DNA of 49,455 nt, from the NCBI GenBank assembly GCA_022592445.1, contig JABYQR010000324.1, positions 1 through 49,455 of the forward strand. The letters run 5' to 3'. Under the pieces are notes generated by a model. It saw only the letters and a program-made list of their open reading frames with translations. It had not been told where the DNA came from and made no database searches. This stretch comes from Cytidiella melzeri (taxonomy: Eukaryota; Basidiomycota; Agaricomycetes; Polyporales; Irpicaceae). This document shows, in pieces, positions 46,336-49,455 of this stretch (position 1 is its first letter; each line of letters starts with the position of its first letter). The position numbers and the translations under genes are program-made.

Positions 46336-46783
46336 TAAGACACAAGTGTCAAGCAAGTGAGCCCAAGGTGCAAAGGAAGAGAGCACGGTTATAATATAAC
46401 TGTATGTAAGACATGTTGTTATTCCAGGGTCCACCAAGTGATGTGCCAATGTGCACATCCGCGGTCGGCTGCATCTCCCGCCTAACGCCGCCTGCATCCG
46501 TTTCTATTTCTGTTTGTACTTGCATGTTCTGTCTCAGTCTCGACTCTTTCTATCGCACATATGTTTTATTTTACTATTCCGCCCCCACTTCATTTCGCAA
46601 ACCCACTCATAATGACTTCACACCTGCTTTCTACTTTGTTACCTTATTCATGTTTTCTGTGTCTGATAAAAAGGTATAAAACCTCATGTATTGTCTCGGT
46701 TTCAAAATTATCATATCATTGCTCAATCTTGTGTGCACTCAACCTGCTCATTACAATAAGACACAAGTGTTGAGCAAGTGAGC
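46336..46783. repeat. 27-bp direct repeats 421 bp apart, possible old solo LTR
   Basis: TAAGACACAAGTGT followed by GAGCAAGTGAGC or its near variant stands at 46336-46362 and 46757-46783. Between them, near 46674, GGTATAAAACC looks like a core promoter. The arrangement could be a decayed solo LTR or a small inserted element; I see no clear target duplication. Confidence 0.4.
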
Positions 46784-46794
46784 TAAGTACAGGG

Positions 46795-47490
46795 TGTCAC
46801 AGATTTTCAATGTTTTTACAAGACTTGCCTTACCAGGCAACGGTATTATTGGGAATATTTAAGCGCTTGTCAAGCACTTATCCAGTGCTTATCCGGCGTC
46901 TATTTAGGTGCTTATCCAGTGCTTATCTGGCGCTTATCAGGCGCCTATTCCGGCGCTTATTCTTAGTGCCTATCAATTGATGCGCTGATGCGCTCCTTTT
47001 CTTATCTGTGTATCACATGATAGAACTCTCTGGAACCTTGTGGAACTTGCTGGAACTATGATGTCATAGTATAGAACATTCCATTAGATGATGTCATAGT
47101 ATAGAACCTTCTGGAAAAGTCTAGCCTTGTCTTAGAACAAGCTAGAACAAGTCTAGCCTTGGAGCTGGGTCATGGGGTCAGGTCATGGGGACAATTGCTA
47201 TTGGTTGATTATTGAAGTGGCACCACTAGGGCATAGGGCATGCTTAGTAGGGTAGATTACTTCGCTTACTCATGTAGGTATAGGGGTCTTAGGGTAGTAC
47301 CTGGGGTCCTCCCCTTCATGTATACATAGAGGCACTCCTGAGGGCATATCCCCTCAGTCTTATCCACTCTGTTGAATCAGGACTACTCAGTACCCACCAG
47401 TACTTTGCTCACCACCACTCTTACTCTCTATCTCACCACATCCCCCTCAAGTTAACCAACTTATCTGGTGAGTGTAGCATTACTGTTACA
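46795..47490 (+). repeat. Probable 5' LTR of a retrotransposon
   Basis: 696 bp bounded by TGTCACAG and CTGTTACA, imperfect inverted ends starting TG and ending CA. Inside: a short-repeat array (46861-46979), the duplicated GATGTCATAGTATAGAAC near 47061 and 47091, and a promoter-like TATACATA at 47321 followed by the likely transcription start zone. A candidate primer-binding site follows directly. The matching 3' LTR would lie outside the window, so the boundaries are tentative. Confidence 0.6.
46861..46979. repeat. Array of ~12-bp GTGCTTATCCAG repeats inside the LTR
   Basis: About ten degenerate copies of GTGCTTATCCAG / GCGCTTATCCGG stand head to tail in the upstream (U3) part of the LTR. 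Confidence 0.75.
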
Positions 47491-47492
47491 TT

Positions 47493-47510
47493 TGGATAAG
47501 ACTGCCCCTA
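47493..47510 (+). other. Candidate minus-strand primer-binding site
   Basis: TGGATAAGACTGCCCCTA begins two bases after the proposed LTR end and starts with TGG, the complement of tRNA CCA-3'. I cannot say which tRNA it pairs with. Confidence 0.4.
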
Positions 47511-48071
47511 CTTCCTCACGTCTTTGGACGTGCTGGAGGTTTCTTTCCCCTTTCTTCTAGGTCTTGTGCCTGTGCGTGGGCCCCTCTACAAATCCTCTAG
47601 AAATAGAGGTAGCCGGACCATAGGCTTTAAGTGGTAGTCATGTCTAGGCTTTGCCTTGATGTGCACAACTTGAATCACCCTCTCGCCCGACGCTCCTAGA
47701 GCTGATCAGAGCAGGGGTTGGCATTATGCCAACATGATGAAAATGTACCTCCCCACAGGCGATAGTGGAATCCGGTGTCAGACAGCTCGTTATAAGAGCT
47801 AGACAACAGGACTAGAAACCCATGAGTGCCTAGGCACGTAGACGGGTAACTTGTTCTGGCCGGACTTAGGGTCAGTGTAATACTGATCCGCCAACCATTT
47901 GCCGCATGGGTGGAACCATGACGGAGATCCTTACACCACCGGACCTGGAGAGAGAGTCCAGGCCAACACCGGCACTACCCCACGCACACACAGGACCTCT
48001 CCTTTATGGAGATTTTGTTTCGCACACCACTGAGCTGACAAGCTCATCACACTTTGTCACACACAGTCATC
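47511..48071 (+). other. Structured leader of the retrotransposon
   Basis: 560 bp without a long ORF. It contains perfect palindromes: GTTGGCAT-T-ATGCCAAC (47717-47733), AGCTC-7 nt-GAGCT (47784-47800), GTGCCTAGGCAC (47826-47837) and CCTGGA-GAGAGAG-TCCAGG (47944-47962). Position and structure fit an RNA dimerisation and packaging region, as in retrovirus-like leaders. This role is inferred. Confidence 0.4.
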
Positions 48072-48851
48072 ATGCCTCTTTCCCGCTTCATCGCTGCTAG
48101 GTCTGGCCGCAAGGCCCCTTACTCTATCCCTGTCCGCAATGAAGTCACCAGACTTCAAGAACGCCTCTCAGTCTCCAAGGAGACTCTCGACAAGTTCAAG
48201 GATGCTGGCAAGCCTCGCCGACTCAAGTATCCCAACAACAAGCCCCTCATCAAGAGGATCGACCTCGAGGAGCAGGCTCGTACCACCATCGAGCATGAGG
48301 AAGACCAGGATCGTATGCAAAAGGTTTTCCACCTCATGTCTCAACTCAGCCTTCTCGACCGCATCGAGAAGCAGGAGAAGGAAAAGGCTGAAAAGCTTAC
48401 CCTTCTCCAGTGTATTGAGGAGCACAATCAACGCGCTTACATCCCCACTCCCACTCCGCTCCCCGCTTCTCTCCACTTCCGCAAAACGAAGCTAATACTT
48501 TGTCAAGAGGAGTTTGAACCAATGATCACAGCAGCCTGTCAAAGGCTTGAGCCTGTGCTCAAGAAGCTGGACGCCTCCTTCTCGAGTGGTGGGCAATTGT
48601 CAAACCACCAGCTCAACACTCGCAGGGAGAAAGCTCAGCTGCTGATTGGTCGTGTATTCATGGTTGAACAGTGGTTCAAGGAGAATCACACGGACAAGAT
48701 GACGAATAGGGAATGGAGGATGTTGAAAAAGGACTTGAAGAGTTTAGGCAGAATTAGTTTTGTAGACATACATCAGAGATGGGGTTACATACTAGAGTTG
48801 CTAGAAGGGCTGTTCGACATGAACACCTTTGTATATGCGGAAGTGGAGTAA
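48072..48851 (+). CDS. Unknown ORF between LTR leader and gag-like ORF
   Basis: 259 codons from ATG (MPLSRFIAARSGRKAPYSIP) to TAA, unbroken. The ATG is chosen because the frame upstream lacks another. The protein is highly charged, with predicted helical coiled coils (NEVTRLQERLSVSKETLDKF, SLLDRIEKQEKEKAEKLTLL) and a C-terminal part rich in Trp/Leu (FMVEQWFKENHTDKMTNREW, RWGYILELLEGLF). No zinc knuckle, protease or other known retroelement domain is seen. It lies in sense direction between the LTR leader and the gag-like ORF at 49022. Plant Ty3 elements such as RIRE2 are known to carry an 'ORF0' before gag; whether this is comparable is unknown. Confidence 0.7.
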   Translation: MPLSRFIAARSGRKAPYSIPVRNEVTRLQERLSVSKETLDKFKDAGKPRRLKYPNNKPLIKRIDLEEQARTTIEHEEDQDRMQKVFHLMSQLSLLDRIEKQEKEKAEKLTLLQCIEEHNQRAYIPTPTPLPASLHFRKTKLILCQEEFEPMITAACQRLEPVLKKLDASFSSGGQLSNHQLNTRREKAQLLIGRVFMVEQWFKENHTDKMTNREWRMLKKDLKSLGRISFVDIHQRWGYILELLEGLFDMNTFVYAEVE

Positions 48852-48973
48852 AATTTATGGGCTGACAAGCCTCATTTTACTCGGTGACAACTTCCTGAAA
48901 AGGATTTAATGTGTGAAAACAACTCTGACAAGAGTTCAATGTGTGAAAAGTGGTGTTTCTCTTCTTCTTATAC

Positions 48974-48981
48974 TATAAATA
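48974..48981 (+). promoter_or_regulatory. TATA-like element before the gag-like ORF
   Basis: TATAAATA lies 41-48 bp upstream of the gag-like ATG. Downstream of it, TGCTAAC (48999-49005) and ATTAG (49016) look like an intron branch site and acceptor six bases before the ATG. Either a separate promoter or a spliced transcript could express the second ORF. Confidence 0.3.
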
Positions 48982-49021
48982 GTATTTCGCTTATCCTTTG
49001 CTAACTAAGAAATTAGAAGCA

Positions 49022-49455
49022 ATGGCCTCTCAATCTAACGCCGGATCCAACGCTGCCCCGCTCGCCAACCTCACCCACTCCGTGACTTTTGGCAAGATCA
49101 CGCCAATTGTTTACAACCCTTCAGTGGAAAAACTTGAGCAGCACATTTTCCACAACCTGAACACGGCCCAAAGGGCTTTTACTCGTACGGTTGAAGGTGG
49201 AGCAACTGCTGCCATAGTCCACAACATGATGAATCAGATGGTTCTTATCTGGAACAACCAGTTGTTGCTCCTGGAGGATAACCTCCAGGAATATGTGGAT
49301 AAGGTCGCTCAAGACCTATATTCGCAGTGCGTCGCTGACACACAAGTCCAGCGGATGGACACTGACCTGGATATAGTCAAAACAACGATCACAAATGTGG
49401 TCAACCAGATTAATCAGCTTCCCTTGTCTCAAGGACAAGGAGGATCTTCGCGCCA
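49022..49455 (+). CDS. Gag-like ORF of an LTR retrotransposon, cut by window end
   Basis: Open from ATG (MASQSNAGSNAAPLANLTHS) to the window end without a stop. It reads VTFGKITPIVYNPSVEKLEQ, then FHNLNTAQRAFTRTVEGGA, IVHNMMNQMVLIWNNQLLLL, EDNLQEYVDKVAQDLYSQ and a helical section VKTTITNVVNQINQLP. Helical, charged sequence with no catalytic motif suits the N-terminal part of Gag. The capsid core and the pol domains would follow outside. The call depends mostly on its place behind an LTR and leader. Confidence 0.55.
   Translation, partial: MASQSNAGSNAAPLANLTHSVTFGKITPIVYNPSVEKLEQHIFHNLNTAQRAFTRTVEGGATAAIVHNMMNQMVLIWNNQLLLLEDNLQEYVDKVAQDLYSQCVADTQVQRMDTDLDIVKTTITNVVNQINQLPLSQGQGGSSR

Larger units (their letters stand above)
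44754..46794. other. AT-rich repeat-filled spacer, probable transposon debris
   Basis: No gene I can support. 44754-45190 is the gluconokinase promoter side. From about 45200 the base composition shifts to AT-rich, and direct repeats follow (listed separately). On the minus strand near 46100-46240 an acidic frame without stops (KVYRFAHGTKDLDAEEDVEP) may be a dead transposon fragment. It marks the transition from housekeeping genes to mobile DNA. Confidence 0.5.

Noticed and set aside
46413..46679. 88-codon plus-strand ORF
   Set aside because: AT-rich repeat-bounded segment, no motif, and overlapping frames of similar length.
46861..46979. CRISPR-like array
   Set aside because: Units are ~12 bp, degenerate and without unique spacers; the DNA is eukaryotic, so this is an LTR-internal repeat.

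Overview
The window is nuclear DNA of a filamentous basidiomycete, most likely an Agaricomycete. Genes are dense and lie on both strands. Almost every gene is cut by short GT-AG introns, mostly 45-115 nt, some with a clear CTAAC-type branch site. Several protein families are typical of mushrooms (a DUF6699 protein and a DUF6593-like protein). I cannot name the species.

Left edge (1-4.1 kb): gene-poor and repetitive. It holds a decayed minus-strand gene built of 68-residue repeats, a heptamer minisatellite and an AT-rich stretch with unassigned coding-like scraps. From 4.2 to 44.8 kb there is an ordinary housekeeping gene block. In order: a DUF6699 protein; ribosomal protein uS12 (RPS23); a MetX-like alpha/beta hydrolase; an intron-containing tRNA-Arg(ACG); the pH-signalling protein PalC; a DUF6593-like protein with a PPxY motif; the H2A.Z chaperone Chz1; CDP-diacylglycerol synthase; DNA topoisomerase I; complex I subunit NDUFB3; threonine dehydratase Ilv1; a Cti6-like PHD protein of the Rpd3 deacetylase complex; the CORVET subunit Vps8; a broken AFG1-type mitochondrial ATPase; a small unknown gene; a second alpha/beta hydrolase; a CLC chloride/proton antiporter with CBS domains; SmD3; a CTR copper transporter; proteasome alpha-4; and gluconokinase. 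These are single-copy genes of unrelated pathways. Neighbours share divergent promoters or converge, and I see no biosynthetic cluster.

Right edge (44.8-49.5 kb): transposon territory. An AT-rich repeat-filled stretch leads into the 5' end of an LTR retrotransposon that runs off the window: a probable 5' LTR with an internal short-repeat array, a candidate primer-binding site, a leader rich in perfect palindromes, a 259-codon ORF of unknown function, and then the start of a gag-like ORF. The extra ORF before gag is the most novel-looking thing here.

Other points worth a second look: the AFG1 relic has lost its Walker B segment and probably its start codon. SmD3 has a 6-nt microexon. Proteasome alpha-4 has a first coding exon that is only the AUG. 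Ilv1 may use an upstream exon encoding a mitochondrial presequence. Exon structures were worked out by hand from splice signals and protein family knowledge. No database search was possible.
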